Positions 9,695 through 18,759 of a stretch of DNA of 64,000 bases are shown here, in pieces; the first letter of the stretch is position 1, and every line of letters starts with the position of its first letter. The translations under genes and the position numbers were made by a program. The DNA comes from Bryobacterales bacterium F-183 (GTDB lineage Bacteria; Acidobacteriota; Terriglobia; Bryobacterales; Bryobacteraceae), in contig AP025252.1 of the NCBI GenBank assembly GCA_016865505.2, positions 2,728,001 to 2,792,000 of the forward strand, written 5' to 3'. Under the pieces are notes generated by a model. It was not told the DNA's origin, did no database searches, and saw only the letters and a list, made by a program, of their open reading frames with translations.

Positions 9695-10204
9695 TTATTT
9701 TTTCTTCTTGGTCGCTTTGGCCGACTTCTTGCCCCGCTTCGGCGCCGGCTTATGCAGGTTGATCGTACCCCGGCATCCCGCCGCCCCACACTTGCACGTG
9801 TACTTCTCGACGTCCCAGCCAAACCGGTAATCGATCGTCAGCTCTTCGCCCTTCGCGATATCGCGCAGCGTGAAGTACAGGATGTGGTTGTGGATGATCC
9901 GCGCTTCCAGATTCGGCTCGCAGCAATGATTGATAAACTGCGCGCCGCTTCCGTTTACCGAACCGTCGATGGTCCAGTACGAGTCGAGCGTAAACAGATA
10001 GTTGAACTCGGCGGTTTCGGCCCGCCGCTTGGTCTCTTTGCGGTTGATCTTCTCGCCGGTGTATTCGATCACGCGGCGATTCTTGGGGATCGGCTCGTCC
10101 GCGTAAATGCCCCAGCGGTGAATCTTGGACGGCTTGATCTTCAGCTTGAAAGACGCGACCTTCTGGTCGACGGTGGGCGCGATGAGCGTGGATGTGGTCG
10201 GCAC
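9695..10204 (-). CDS. SET-domain protein with lysine-rich tail
   Basis: This is a SET-domain protein of the eukaryotic-like lysine methyltransferase family. The core begins at KLKIKPSKIHRWGIYA. It contains the cofactor and pseudoknot motifs FINHCCEPN and GEELTIDY, then a post-SET cysteine cluster YTCKCGAAGCRGTI that would bind zinc. A strongly basic tail (KPAPKRGKKSAKATKKKK) ends it. The start is uncertain. A GTG at 10243 would lie at the edge of a strong inverted repeat, so I prefer the GTG at 10204 (169 residues), which still leaves the whole domain intact. Bacterial SET proteins can methylate lysines on DNA-binding or other proteins; the target here is unknown. Confidence 0.88.
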   Translation of the reverse strand: MPTTSTLIAPTVDQKVASFKLKIKPSKIHRWGIYADEPIPKNRRVIEYTGEKINRKETKRRAETAEFNYLFTLDSYWTIDGSVNGSGAQFINHCCEPNLEARIIHNHILYFTLRDIAKGEELTIDYRFGWDVEKYTCKCGAAGCRGTINLHKPAPKRGKKSAKATKKKK

Positions 10205-10214
10205 GGTGGTGTTT

Positions 10215-10243
10215 GTGACGCCGGAACAGCGTCCCGGCGTCAC
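10215..10243 (-). other. Perfect 10-bp inverted repeat between mdh and SET gene
   Basis: GTGACGCCGG at 10215-10224 pairs exactly with CCGGCGTCAC at 10234-10243 around a nine-base loop. It begins 16 bases after the mdh stop on the minus strand. No T-run follows, so it is not a standard intrinsic terminator. It could be a 3' stabilising or attenuating hairpin for mdh. It also argues against the GTG at 10243 as the start of the SET gene. Confidence 0.55.
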
Positions 10244-10259
10244 AGGGTATCAGCAGTTT

Positions 10260-11198
10260 TTACGCAATGCCAGCTTTGTCTTTGAGGACGTCGATGAGTT
10301 CCTTCACCGCGCCGGCGCTCTTGGCAAGAGCCGCCTTCTCGGCTTCGGTCATCTCCACCTCGTAGATCTTCTCGATGCCCTTGGCGCCCAGCTTCACCGG
10401 CACGCCGACATACAGCCCGTTCAGGCCGTACTCGCCTTCCAGGTACGCGGCGCAAGGCAGCACCTTCTTCTTGTCCTTCAGGATCGACTCGGCCATCTCC
10501 ACCGCAGCCGCGGCCGGAGCGTAGTACGCGCTCGTACCCATCAGCTTCACCAACTCGGCGCCACCGTCACGCGTACGCTGCACGATCGCGTCAATCGTCG
10601 GCTGGTCCAGCAACTGGGTGATCGGAATGCCGCCAACACTGGTCAGGCTCACCAGCGGCACCATCGTGTCGCCATGTCCGCCCAGCACCAGGGCCTGGAT
10701 GCTCTCCACGGAAACCTGCAGCGCTTCGCCCAGGAAGGTGCGGTAGCGCGCCGTATCGAGTACGCCGGCCATACCAATCACGCGCTCCTTCGGGAAGCCA
10801 GTGCACTTGAACGCCGCCCAGCACATCGCGTCCAGCGGATTGGTCACCAGAATGATGATCGCGTTCGGCGAGTACTTCGCGCTGTTCTCCGCGGCAGTCT
10901 TCACCACCTCGAAGTTCTTCATCAGCAAATCGTCCCGGCTCATGCCCGGCTTACGCGGGAATCCAGCCGTGATGATGACGATGTCGGAGTCCTTGGTGGC
11001 TTCATAGTCCACCGTGCCCACCAGTTTGACGTCGTACCCTTCCACGGGACCCATCTGCGCGATGTCCAGGCCCTTGCCCGACGGCACGCCCTCATTGATG
11101 TCCACCAGAACGACGTCTGCCAGTTCCTTATAGGCGATGTTGATGGCAGCGCTTGCGCCGACGTTACCGGCGCCGACTACCGTGATTTTCTTTCTCAT
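10260..11198 (-). CDS. mdh: Malate dehydrogenase
   Basis: This enzyme oxidises malate to oxaloacetate with NAD in the citric acid cycle. The 312-residue length is typical of the LDH-like MDH group. The N-terminal dinucleotide-binding loop is VGAGNVGAS, an acidic residue after the second strand (LVDINEG) points to NAD, and the substrate loop is RKPGMSRDD. These arginines, with Arg in place of the Gln of lactate dehydrogenases, indicate malate rather than lactate. The catalytic histidine is in [10 protein letters not shown]. The gene starts with ATG at 11198 and is followed by a strong hairpin. Confidence 0.97.
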   Translation of the reverse strand: MRKKITVVGAGNVGASAAINIAYKELADVVLVDINEGVPSGKGLDIAQMGPVEGYDVKLVGTVDYEATKDSDIVIITAGFPRKPGMSRDDLLMKNFEVVKTAAENSAKYSPNAIIILVTNPLDAMCWAAFKCTGFPKERVIGMAGVLDTARYRTFLGEALQVSVESIQALVLGGHGDTMVPLVSLTSVGGIPITQLLDQPTIDAIVQRTRDGGAELVKLMGTSAYYAPAAAAVEMAESILKDKKKVLPCAAYLEGEYGLNGLYVGVPVKLGAKGIEKIYEVEMTEAEKAALAKSAGAVKELIDVLKDKAGIA

Positions 11199-11226
11199 AA
11201 AGTCAGGAAAATACTCAGTATAGCGT

Positions 11227-12492
11227 TTAGGCCAATTTCCAGGGCTTGCGGTAGCTCCGCGTCACCATCTTCTGCGCGTCCTTATCCCCGATAATCTTCT
11301 CCGCCGCATCATCCCACTGCAGGCGGCGACCCGTGCGGTACGCCAGATTCCCCAGCAATCCGCCCTTATTCAGCCGGTGTGCATACCCGACATCGCAAGT
11401 ACACCGCTGGCGGCTCTTCACGCTATTCAAAAACTCTCGAATATGCCCGGGCGAGTTCTCAATCGACTGGTCAGGGCGCTTAAAGTCCGTCACCTCTTTG
11501 CCCTTCACAAACACCTTGTGCTCGCCGTAGTTGGTCAGAATCGTACCTTCGCTACCCTGAAACGCGGCGCCGATGCCCCAATTCTCAAATCCCGGAGGCC
11601 CAATCGGGTTGATGCTCCACACCAACTCCAACCCACCCGGATACTCGTACTGCAATTCCATATAATTCGGCGTCTCGGCGTTGTCATTCTCCAAAGCCCG
11701 GCGACCCGACGCCGACACAAACTTCGGTGCCTGCAGGTCCAGCGCCCAGTACACGACATCGGTGATGTGGCACCAGAAGTCGATGAACATGCCGCCCGAG
11801 TAATCCCAGAAGTACCGGAAGTTGAAGTGTGACCGATTCGGATTGTACGCCCGCTTCGGCGCTGGCCCCAACCAGAAGTCGTAATCAAGCGTCGCAGGCG
11901 GGGTCGTATCCGCAGGCGTACCCAGCCCCTTCGTCTCCGATGTCTTCCACACCGACACACGGTTGATCTTGCCGATCACGCCGGACCGCACCAACTCCAC
12001 AACCCGGCGATAGTTCGGCAGATCGTTGTGGATGTGGTTGCCCATCTGCGTGATGCGATTCGCTCCATGCGCCGCAGTCAACATCGCGCGACCCTCGCCG
12101 ATCGAATAGCTCAGCGGCTTCTCGACAAACACATCCTTGCCCGCCTTGCACGCCTGGATCGTAGGCAGCGCATGCCAGTGGTCCGGCGTCGCAATACACA
12201 CGGCGTCGATGCTCTTATCCGTCAGCAGGTCGCGATAATCCTTGTATGTCCTCGGCTTCATGTTGCGCTGCTGCTCGACGTACGCGACGGCCTTATCCAC
12301 GCGCGTTGAATCCAAATCGCACACCGCGACAGGATTGACGTCGGCATGCTTCAAAAAGCCCTGCAGGCGGCTTGTACCCATGCCACCCACACCAATAAAT
12401 CCAACGTTGATACGCTCCGACGGCTGCGCATAAGCTGAGTTCAGAAATGCCGGAGCCGTGCTGGCCAGTGCGAGGATCTCTCTACGGGTCAT
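11227..12492 (-). CDS. Exported Gfo/Idh/MocA family oxidoreductase
   Basis: This is an NAD(P)-dependent sugar-type oxidoreductase of 421 residues. It starts with a Tat-like leader, [21 protein letters not shown], followed by the Rossmann motif GFIGVGGMG. The family lysine is in VFVEKPLSY and the C-terminal half is the usual alpha/beta dimerisation domain. The true start is the ATG at 12492; the open frame extends further upstream but only as antisense to the divergent gene at 12562. It shares a 69-base promoter region with that ceramidase-like gene. Exported members of this family are frequent in Acidobacteria and Planctomycetes. The substrate is not readable. Confidence 0.92.
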   Translation of the reverse strand: MTRREILALASTAPAFLNSAYAQPSERINVGFIGVGGMGTSRLQGFLKHADVNPVAVCDLDSTRVDKAVAYVEQQRNMKPRTYKDYRDLLTDKSIDAVCIATPDHWHALPTIQACKAGKDVFVEKPLSYSIGEGRAMLTAAHGANRITQMGNHIHNDLPNYRRVVELVRSGVIGKINRVSVWKTSETKGLGTPADTTPPATLDYDFWLGPAPKRAYNPNRSHFNFRYFWDYSGGMFIDFWCHITDVVYWALDLQAPKFVSASGRRALENDNAETPNYMELQYEYPGGLELVWSINPIGPPGFENWGIGAAFQGSEGTILTNYGEHKVFVKGKEVTDFKRPDQSIENSPGHIREFLNSVKSRQRCTCDVGYAHRLNKGGLLGNLAYRTGRRLQWDDAAEKIIGDKDAQKMVTRSYRKPWKLA

Positions 12493-12561
12493 GTTTTGCT
12501 TTCCCTCTAGTATCCTCAATCGCCAAGCCCCGTCGATGGCAGTACGATAGTATCTTCCAAG

Positions 12562-13911
12562 ATGAGAACCGCCCTGATTCTGTTCTTCGCCGCAGCGTGT
12601 CTGGCCGCCGCCAAAGGCTACGACGCCGGTGTCGCCAAGCTCGAAATCACGCCCAAACAGAACATGTGGATGTCCGGCTACGGCGCCCGTACCAAGCCCT
12701 CGACAGGTGTCCTGCAGCCGCTTTGGGTCAAGTCTCTCGCCATCCGCGACGAGCGCCGCAACACCTTCGTCATCGTCACCACGGACCTCGTCGGACTTCC
12801 CAAAGAAATCACGGATGCCATCTCTGCGCGCGTGCAAAAGGAATACAACATCAGCCGCGCGAACCTGCTTTTTAACGCCTCGCACACCCACACCGGGCCG
12901 TTCGTAAAAGCCAATCTATCGACGTTGTTTTCCTTCACCCCGGAGGCCCAGCGCCAGGTCGACGAGTACGCCCAAGAGCTTTCGGACACCATGTTCAACG
13001 CTATCGGAGCCTCGCTCGCCCGTATGGAGGCCGTCGATCTCACCTTCGGCACCGGTACTGCAGGCTTCGCCGTCAACCGCCGCCAGAAGATGGCGGACGG
13101 CACCTTCAAGATCGGCGTCAACCCCACAGGACCCATCGATCACTCAGTACCCGTCCTCAAGGTCGTCTCCAAGCGGTCCACCAAAACCCTCGCGATCCTC
13201 ACCGGCTACGCCTGCCACAACACCACGCTCACCGGTGAGTTCTACGAGTTCAGCGGAGACTATGCCGGCTTCGCGCAAAGCGAGATCGAAGCCACCAACC
13301 CTGGTGCGGTAGCGCTCTTCCTGATCCTTTGCGGGGCGGACCAAAATCCGAACCCGCGTAGTTCTGTAGCACTGGCCAAAAAACATGGCAAAGAACTCGC
13401 CGATGCCGTACAAGCCGTCCTCGACGGCAATCCGATGAAGCCCATTGAAGGACCCATCACTGCTGCCCTCGAAATGGCCAAGCTCACCTTCGCCATCCAC
13501 ACGCGCGAGACCTTCGAAAAAGAACTCACCAGCACCATCCCCTCGCAAGTACGCCGCGCCAAAATGATGCTCGCCAAATACGACGAGCGAGCGCCAATAC
13601 GCTCGATCTTGTACCCCGTCCAAGCCGTCTCGTTCGGAAAGTCGCTAACCTTCCTGACCCTGGGGGGCGAAGTGGTGATTGATTACTCGATCCGCGCCAA
13701 GCGCGAATTTCCAAAGGTAAACCTGGTGGTGGTTGGCTACAGCAACGACATGCCGGGTTACATTCCGTCCAAGCGCGTGCTGCTCGAAGGCGGTTACGAA
13801 GCCGTCGACAGCCAGATCTATTACGGACAACCCGGACCGTATTCCGAAGATGTGGAAGAGCTTATTTTTGCGGCGGTTCGACGGGTGATGAAGCGCGTTT
13901 CTTCGAATTGA
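12562..13911 (+). CDS. Neutral/alkaline ceramidase-like hydrolase
   Basis: This is a secreted protein of 449 residues related to the N-terminal domain of neutral/alkaline ceramidase, which hydrolyses ceramide's amide bond. A signal peptide (RTALILFFAAACLAAA) is followed by AGVAKLEITP and the zinc-ligand segment NASHTHTGP. A second metal/active-site segment, TGYACHNTTLTGEFYEFSGDY, comes later. It is shorter than full ceramidases (about 650 residues) and lacks their C-terminal domain, so activity on ceramide is uncertain. It is divergent from the Gfo/Idh/MocA gene and overlaps the convergent gene 13862-14347 by 50 bases. Confidence 0.88.
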   Translation: MRTALILFFAAACLAAAKGYDAGVAKLEITPKQNMWMSGYGARTKPSTGVLQPLWVKSLAIRDERRNTFVIVTTDLVGLPKEITDAISARVQKEYNISRANLLFNASHTHTGPFVKANLSTLFSFTPEAQRQVDEYAQELSDTMFNAIGASLARMEAVDLTFGTGTAGFAVNRRQKMADGTFKIGVNPTGPIDHSVPVLKVVSKRSTKTLAILTGYACHNTTLTGEFYEFSGDYAGFAQSEIEATNPGAVALFLILCGADQNPNPRSSVALAKKHGKELADAVQAVLDGNPMKPIEGPITAALEMAKLTFAIHTRETFEKELTSTIPSQVRRAKMMLAKYDERAPIRSILYPVQAVSFGKSLTFLTLGGEVVIDYSIRAKREFPKVNLVVVGYSNDMPGYIPSKRVLLEGGYEAVDSQIYYGQPGPYSEDVEELIFAAVRRVMKRVSSN

Positions 13912-14347
13912 CGAACGAATAGTCGACAAGCGTAGGTCCGGATGCCGCCTGCTGCTGGCTGAACTGCGCCAGCACTTTCTGCAGCACCTGAATTTCCGCC
14001 TCGCTCAGCCGTTCCTCGACCTCGACGGTCGGTCCCGGCGGACTGTATGCGGCAACAGCGGCCACAGCCACCCCACCACCTCCAGCACCGGCCCCGGCGG
14101 CAGCCGCGCGTGCAACGGCGGTCTGTTGTAAGGCGTTGGCCGACAGCGCGACCGTGTCGCCTTCCGTGCTGCGGACTTGGTACTGTACCTGCGTTTTGTT
14201 TTTCACCGGCCGGACCAACTCCCGCGGATGCTGCGACGGTGAGTCGTCTCCGGAGTGCCGTGCTGCCGGTCCTGTTTCCCGAAGCGGCCGTGTATGCAAC
14301 GGCTCAAACCCGGTGGTGATGGTGTCCCCATAGTCGATACTGCGCAT
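13862..14347 (-). CDS. Hypothetical protein with Ala/Gly-rich centre
   Basis: No family recognised. The 161 residues have a polar N-terminal part, a low-complexity centre (AAAGAGAGGGGVAVAAVAA) and a charged C-terminal part with EVEERLSEAEIQVLQKVLAQF, which looks like an amphipathic helix, before a Pro/Lys tail. There is no clear signal peptide; the hydrophobic alanine stretch could be a linker. It overlaps the 3' end of the ceramidase-like gene tail to tail by 50 bases. It fills what would otherwise be a gap of about 430 bases, which supports its being real, but an artefact cannot be excluded. Confidence 0.55.
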   Translation of the reverse strand: MRSIDYGDTITTGFEPLHTRPLRETGPAARHSGDDSPSQHPRELVRPVKNKTQVQYQVRSTEGDTVALSANALQQTAVARAAAAGAGAGGGGVAVAAVAAYSPPGPTVEVEERLSEAEIQVLQKVLAQFSQQQAASGPTLVDYSFVNSKKRASSPVEPPQK

Positions 14348-14370
14348 GGTCCAAAACCTTTCTAAGGGTC

Positions 14371-15267
14371 TTATCGTCGCGCCGTGTCAGGTTTATAGGA
14401 CTTTTGCATATGCCGTACTACGGCCACACCAAAAAAAATCACCACCATGGCGATCGTCTCTCGCCACCCAAACGGCTCGTGTAACAGGAGATATCCCAGT
14501 CCGCACGCGACCAGCGGGTTCACGTACGTATGTGTCGCCACAAGTGCTACGGGAAGTTTGTCCAAGGCATATAGGTACGCGCTGTACCCGACAATCGACC
14601 CAAACGTCACCAGATACGCAATCGCTAGTCCGCTACGCCAGGTGACGTGAATCTGGTCTCGATAAAACACCAGCGCCGGGATCCAAAACAACAATCCCGT
14701 GGTGAGCTGCTGGATGGCGCCGCTCACAATGGGATGGGCCCGGCTAGGCTGCCGCCGCTGATAAATCGACCCCAGCGACCACCCAAAATTCCCCAACTGG
14801 AGGATAAGAAAGCCCCCAATCGGCACAGGCTCGACATGCTCGCCACCGGTCGGCATCAGCAGTAACCCCGCGCCGAACAGCCCGATCAGCATCCCCCAGA
14901 TCACCCTGGGACGGAACCGCTCGCCACCCGGCACCAGCGCGTCGATCGCAATCATCCAGAACGGATTCGTCGTAATCAGCAGCGAGGTCATCCCCGCCGA
15001 CACCGTCTGCTCCGCCGCCGCTAGACACGTATTCGCCACCGCCAGCGTACCCAGTCCGTACAGCGACGTCCGCCAGAATTCGCCGCCGCGTGGGGACGGG
15101 ATGTAGTCTTTACGAAACGCCGCCACCGCCAGAAGAATGAGACCGGACAAGGTAAACCGGATCGCCACCAGAACGACAGGCGGCATCGTCTCCATGACGA
15201 TCCGGATCCCCAAATACGTCGTGCCCCAGAAGAAATACACGCAAAGCAGCGCGATCCACGCCGCCAT
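14371..15267 (-). CDS. EamA/DMT-family transporter
   Basis: This is a drug/metabolite exporter-type membrane protein with about ten hydrophobic helices in two EamA repeats. The first repeat starts AAWIALLCVYFFWGTTYLG and the second carries the usual YLYALDKLPVALVATHTYVN pattern. I chose the ATG at 15267 (298 residues). An in-frame TTG at 15291 would extend it by eight residues and sit two bases from the isomerase stop upstream. Substrates of such carriers range from amino acids to cofactors; nothing here points to one. It follows the isomerase gene on the same strand. Confidence 0.92.
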   Translation of the reverse strand: MAAWIALLCVYFFWGTTYLGIRIVMETMPPVVLVAIRFTLSGLILLAVAAFRKDYIPSPRGGEFWRTSLYGLGTLAVANTCLAAAEQTVSAGMTSLLITTNPFWMIAIDALVPGGERFRPRVIWGMLIGLFGAGLLLMPTGGEHVEPVPIGGFLILQLGNFGWSLGSIYQRRQPSRAHPIVSGAIQQLTTGLLFWIPALVFYRDQIHVTWRSGLAIAYLVTFGSIVGYSAYLYALDKLPVALVATHTYVNPLVACGLGYLLLHEPFGWRETIAMVVIFFGVAVVRHMQKSYKPDTARR

Positions 15268-15293
15268 GGTCGGTGGGGACGTTTGAGACAAAC

Positions 15294-16124
15294 CTAGATC
15301 AGAGCCTTCAGATACAGGACCTCGGTCCGCATATCGGTAATGCGCTCAGTCGGATCAAACGCCTCGCGTTCGATAAAGATCTGGCCCTGGTATCCAACTT
15401 CCTTGAGCGTCTTGATGAACTGCGGGATGTTCACCGAGCCCTCACCCAACTTCCGCTCGTTCCCCAAGGACTTCTTATCGTCCTTCGGAGGCCAGTCGCC
15501 GTCCTTCGCATGTACCGACGCCAGATGCGGAGCCAGCAACCGCAGCGCGGGCAACGGCTCATCGCTGCCGTACAGAATCAGGTTCGCCGGATCAAAGTTG
15601 ATCTTCAGATTCGAGCGATCGACGTCCTTGAAGAACTCCAGCAGCGTACCCGCCGGCTCTTGCCCGGTCTCAAGCGCGAACGTCTGCCCATGCGTCGCCG
15701 CGTAATCGCACACGCGCCGCACCATATCGAGCACCGCGATGTAATCCGGATGATTCTTATCGTGCGGTACAAACCCGATGTGGCAGGCGATGCTGCCCAC
15801 GCCTAAAGCCGCCGCAAAATCGCTCAACTCCAGCGTACGCGCCAGACGTTCCGCACGAGTCGCCGGCGGGATAAATCCAACCGTACGCTCTACCGTCGGG
15901 ATGTCGGCGTAATCCTCACCGTTGTACACGCAGAACACCGTAACTACGGTAAAGTTCGCCGCTGCCAGATCGGCCTTCCACTTCGCCGTAAACTCGGGCG
16001 TGATCTCGACGTCGCCGGGGATTGCCAGTTGCCCGCAGCGCACGTCCATCGTCTTGATCTCATCAAACGTATCGCGTACCGCCCAGAACATCATCCCCAC
16101 TTCCAGGGGGTTCAAATTCGACAT
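15294..16124 (-). CDS. Sugar phosphate isomerase/epimerase (TIM barrel)
   Basis: This is a xylose-isomerase-like TIM barrel protein of 276 residues. Metal-ligand and active-site segments typical of the family are visible: ALETGQEP with its glutamate, NFDPANLILYG, ASVHAKDGDW and IFIEREAF. The start at 16124 (MSNLNPLEVGMMFWAV) overlaps the end of the upstream oxidoreductase gene by 13 bases, implying translational coupling. The pair resembles Gfo/Idh/MocA-isomerase pairs of inositol or uncommon-sugar catabolism. The specific sugar is not identifiable. Confidence 0.92.
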   Translation of the reverse strand: MSNLNPLEVGMMFWAVRDTFDEIKTMDVRCGQLAIPGDVEITPEFTAKWKADLAAANFTVVTVFCVYNGEDYADIPTVERTVGFIPPATRAERLARTLELSDFAAALGVGSIACHIGFVPHDKNHPDYIAVLDMVRRVCDYAATHGQTFALETGQEPAGTLLEFFKDVDRSNLKINFDPANLILYGSDEPLPALRLLAPHLASVHAKDGDWPPKDDKKSLGNERKLGEGSVNIPQFIKTLKEVGYQGQIFIEREAFDPTERITDMRTEVLYLKALI

Positions 16125-17122
16125 TCGATCTTCTCTCCGTTCTTGAGTCGCGCTTCGTTGCAGAGCAGAGCCAGTTTCGTAGCCTGCGCCGAAGACGCCG
16201 GATCGCACCGCTCCGGTGCAGAACCACTTGTCACACACTGCGCAAAGTACCGAATCTCCTCCGCGTACCCGTCATGCGAATCCTGCGGAAGCAGCGCCTC
16301 GCTACCGTCCGCACCATACAGCGCAGGACTCCGGCCCAGCGAACTATACTCCACAGATCCGCCATCGCAAACCACCGTATACTCCATCGAAAACGGATAC
16401 GACTTCGGATGGTGCCAGCCACCGCTCACCGTCACCGTCAGCCCGTTCTCGTAGTACAACTGCGCGTGGATAATGTCGATCCCCTCCGCCAGCGACTCAT
16501 ACCCCGTCGCCGACACCTGCGTGGGCGTGCCAAACAACCACAGCGCGACATCGTAATCATGGATCAGCAAATCAAACACGCCGCCGCCGCTCTTCTCGCG
16601 CTGCTTCAGCCATTCGCCCCAGGTGGGAGCCGCACACCGCCGCCGGAAAGCCGCAGCCCGAGCCTGACCCAAGGTCGGCACAGTCTTCTTAAGCGTCTCG
16701 TACATCGGGAAGAACCGCAGCACATGCGCGATCATCAGGATCTTGCCCGCGGCCTTCGCCTCAGCCAGCAGCGCGTCGCACTCGTCTCCGGTTAACCCCA
16801 TCGGCTTTTCCAGCAGTACATGTTTGCCGGCCTTCAACGCAGCCGACGCGACAGGATAGTGCAGCGCCGTAGGCAGGCAGATATCGACAGCATCGATGGA
16901 CGCATCCGCCAGCATCTCTTCCGTCGTGGCGTACTTCGAAACTCCACTAAAGTCGAACTTCTCGCCCTCTCCGCCCAGGTTCCCCTTGATGCTACTCAAA
17001 TCGCCCGCCAGCACGGCCGGGTTGTTGCTACAAATGGCTCCCAGTGTGACCTCCGGCAGATCGCGCATCGCCTTGATGTGCGTACTGCCCATGAAGCCCA
17101 CTCCAATGACTCCGATGCGCAT
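16112..17122 (-). CDS. Gfo/Idh/MocA family oxidoreductase (cytosolic)
   Basis: This is a 336-residue NAD(P)-dependent oxidoreductase. The N-terminal Rossmann motif is GVIGVGFMGSTH and the catalytic-site lysine lies in HVLLEKPMGL. A histidine-bearing segment, LLIHDYDVALWLFG, is typical of the inositol/glucose-fructose oxidoreductase C-terminal domain. It has no signal peptide, unlike the homologue at 11227-12492. It overlaps the downstream isomerase gene by 13 bases and follows the amidohydrolase gene after 11 bases, so three genes are probably co-transcribed. Confidence 0.94.
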   Translation of the reverse strand: MRIGVIGVGFMGSTHIKAMRDLPEVTLGAICSNNPAVLAGDLSSIKGNLGGEGEKFDFSGVSKYATTEEMLADASIDAVDICLPTALHYPVASAALKAGKHVLLEKPMGLTGDECDALLAEAKAAGKILMIAHVLRFFPMYETLKKTVPTLGQARAAAFRRRCAAPTWGEWLKQREKSGGGVFDLLIHDYDVALWLFGTPTQVSATGYESLAEGIDIIHAQLYYENGLTVTVSGGWHHPKSYPFSMEYTVVCDGGSVEYSSLGRSPALYGADGSEALLPQDSHDGYAEEIRYFAQCVTSGSAPERCDPASSAQATKLALLCNEARLKNGEKIECRI

Positions 17123-17133
17123 AAGTATTCAGT

Positions 17134-18678
17134 CTACCGGGTCGCCGCCGCTTCACGCTTCAACGCCGTCCCCGCCAGCGTACCCGCGTACTTGCCATCC
17201 TCAATCGCCGCTTTCCCATTCACGAATACCCAGCGCATCCCCGCCGACAACTTCTCCGGCTCCTCATACGTCGACTCATCCGCAATCGTCTTCGGATCAA
17301 ACACGATCACATCCGCAAACTTCCCCACCGCCACACGACCCCGATCCCGAATCCCAAACGTATCCGCCGTCAGCGAACTCGACCGTTGAATCGCAGCCTC
17401 CAGCGGCAGCACCTTCCGCTCGTACACATACCGCCGGATCTTCCGCGGAAACGTGCCGTACTTCCGAGGATGTCCGAAGGACCCATCGGAACAAGTCATC
17501 ACCCAGTCTTCCTTCATGAACGTCTCAATATCGTCCTCCGACATATTGAACGACGCTACGCCGGACCCGCCATTCTCAATAATCCGCAACGCGGCCTCAA
17601 CCGCCGAGACGTTCCAAATCTTCGCGACATCGCCCAGCCGCTTGTTCTTGATCGAAGCATCCCGCGGCGACAGCAGCAGGAACGAATTCTCGCCTCCACG
17701 CCGCTTCATGTTCTTCTCCACTTCCTTCACGATCTCCGCCCGTTGCGCCGCATCATGCAACCGCTCGACAAGCCGAGCCTGCCCGCCCTCCTGCGCCAGC
17801 GGAGGCAGCAGCGACGCATGCAGCGAACTCCCCGATGCCGAGTACGGATACTGATCCGCCGTGATCCGTACCCCCTCCGCACGCGCGCGCCGTACCAGTG
17901 CAATCGCGTCCTTGCTCTGCCCCCACACATCCGTACCCAATGCCTTGATGTGCGATATGTGCACGTGTATGTTGGCCTCTTTGCCGATCCGAATCGTCTC
18001 CCGGATCGCGCCCATCAACCCAATCGAATACGAACTCTCATCGCGCATGTGCGAGTCGTAAATCCCACCTTGCTTCGCCGCCACCTTTGCCAACTCAATC
18101 ACCTCTTCGGTGGTCCCGTAGTTCTGCGGCGTGTAAAACAAACCCGTTGAGAATCCGAACGCCCCCTCGTCCATCGCCCGCTTCACCAGCGCCCGCATGC
18201 GATCCAGTTGCTCCGCCGTTGGAGCCTTGGCCGACATCCCCATCACTTCTCGCCGCACGGACCCGTACCCCACCAGCAGCACCGCATTGGTCCCGATCCC
18301 CGACGTCTTCCACTTCTCAATCGCCGTACCCACGTTGAAAGGACCCGCACCGTCGTTCCCCGCCACCACCGTGGTCACGCCCTGCCGCAGGTAGTTCTCG
18401 TTCGCCTTCCGCCGCGTATCCGACAGATCCTCGAACACATGCGCATGCGGATCGATGAACCCGGGGCTCACCACCAGTCCGGCCGCATTCACGGTCCTCG
18501 CCGCACGAACTCCCGCGCTCTTCGCATTGCCGACAAACGTGATGCGGTCGCCCTTGATGCCGACGTCCGCCGCTCGCGCCGCGCCGCCGCTGCCATCAAT
18601 CAACTGGCCGCCTTGTATGAGGATGTCTACGTCTTGAGTGAGAAAGAGGAGGGAACTAAGCGCCAGCGCCAACTGCAT
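17134..18678 (-). CDS. N-acyl-D-amino-acid deacylase-type amidohydrolase
   Basis: This amidohydrolase of 514 residues resembles D-aminoacylase, which removes acyl groups from N-acyl-D-amino acids. A short leader (QLALALSSLLFLTQ) precedes DILIQGGQLIDGSGG. The metal site starts with FIDPHAHVFED, continues with HISHIKALG, and the late TCSDGSFGHPRKYGTFPR segment is characteristic of D-aminoacylases. The leader suggests export. It is the promoter-proximal gene of the unit with the oxidoreductase and isomerase. D-amino acids from peptidoglycan would be a plausible source of substrate, by inference. Confidence 0.92.
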   Translation of the reverse strand: MQLALALSSLLFLTQDVDILIQGGQLIDGSGGAARAADVGIKGDRITFVGNAKSAGVRAARTVNAAGLVVSPGFIDPHAHVFEDLSDTRRKANENYLRQGVTTVVAGNDGAGPFNVGTAIEKWKTSGIGTNAVLLVGYGSVRREVMGMSAKAPTAEQLDRMRALVKRAMDEGAFGFSTGLFYTPQNYGTTEEVIELAKVAAKQGGIYDSHMRDESSYSIGLMGAIRETIRIGKEANIHVHISHIKALGTDVWGQSKDAIALVRRARAEGVRITADQYPYSASGSSLHASLLPPLAQEGGQARLVERLHDAAQRAEIVKEVEKNMKRRGGENSFLLLSPRDASIKNKRLGDVAKIWNVSAVEAALRIIENGGSGVASFNMSEDDIETFMKEDWVMTCSDGSFGHPRKYGTFPRKIRRYVYERKVLPLEAAIQRSSSLTADTFGIRDRGRVAVGKFADVIVFDPKTIADESTYEEPEKLSAGMRWVFVNGKAAIEDGKYAGTLAGTALKREAAATR

Positions 18679-18699
18679 TTTTGCAGTCTACCCCAAAGT

Positions 18700-18728
18700 A
18701 AAAGGCCGGACCCTTGTAAGGTCCGGCC
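18700..18728 (-). terminator. Intrinsic terminator of the TonB receptor gene
   Basis: GGCCGGACC at 18704-18712 pairs perfectly with GGTCCGGCC at 18720-18728 around a seven-base loop. On the minus strand the stem is followed by TTTT. It lies 32 bases after the stop of the receptor gene and before the amidohydrolase gene on the same strand, so it should isolate the two. Confidence 0.8.
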
Positions 18729-18759
18729 CTTGCCGTTTCGTGTACCTGCGAATCGAGCG

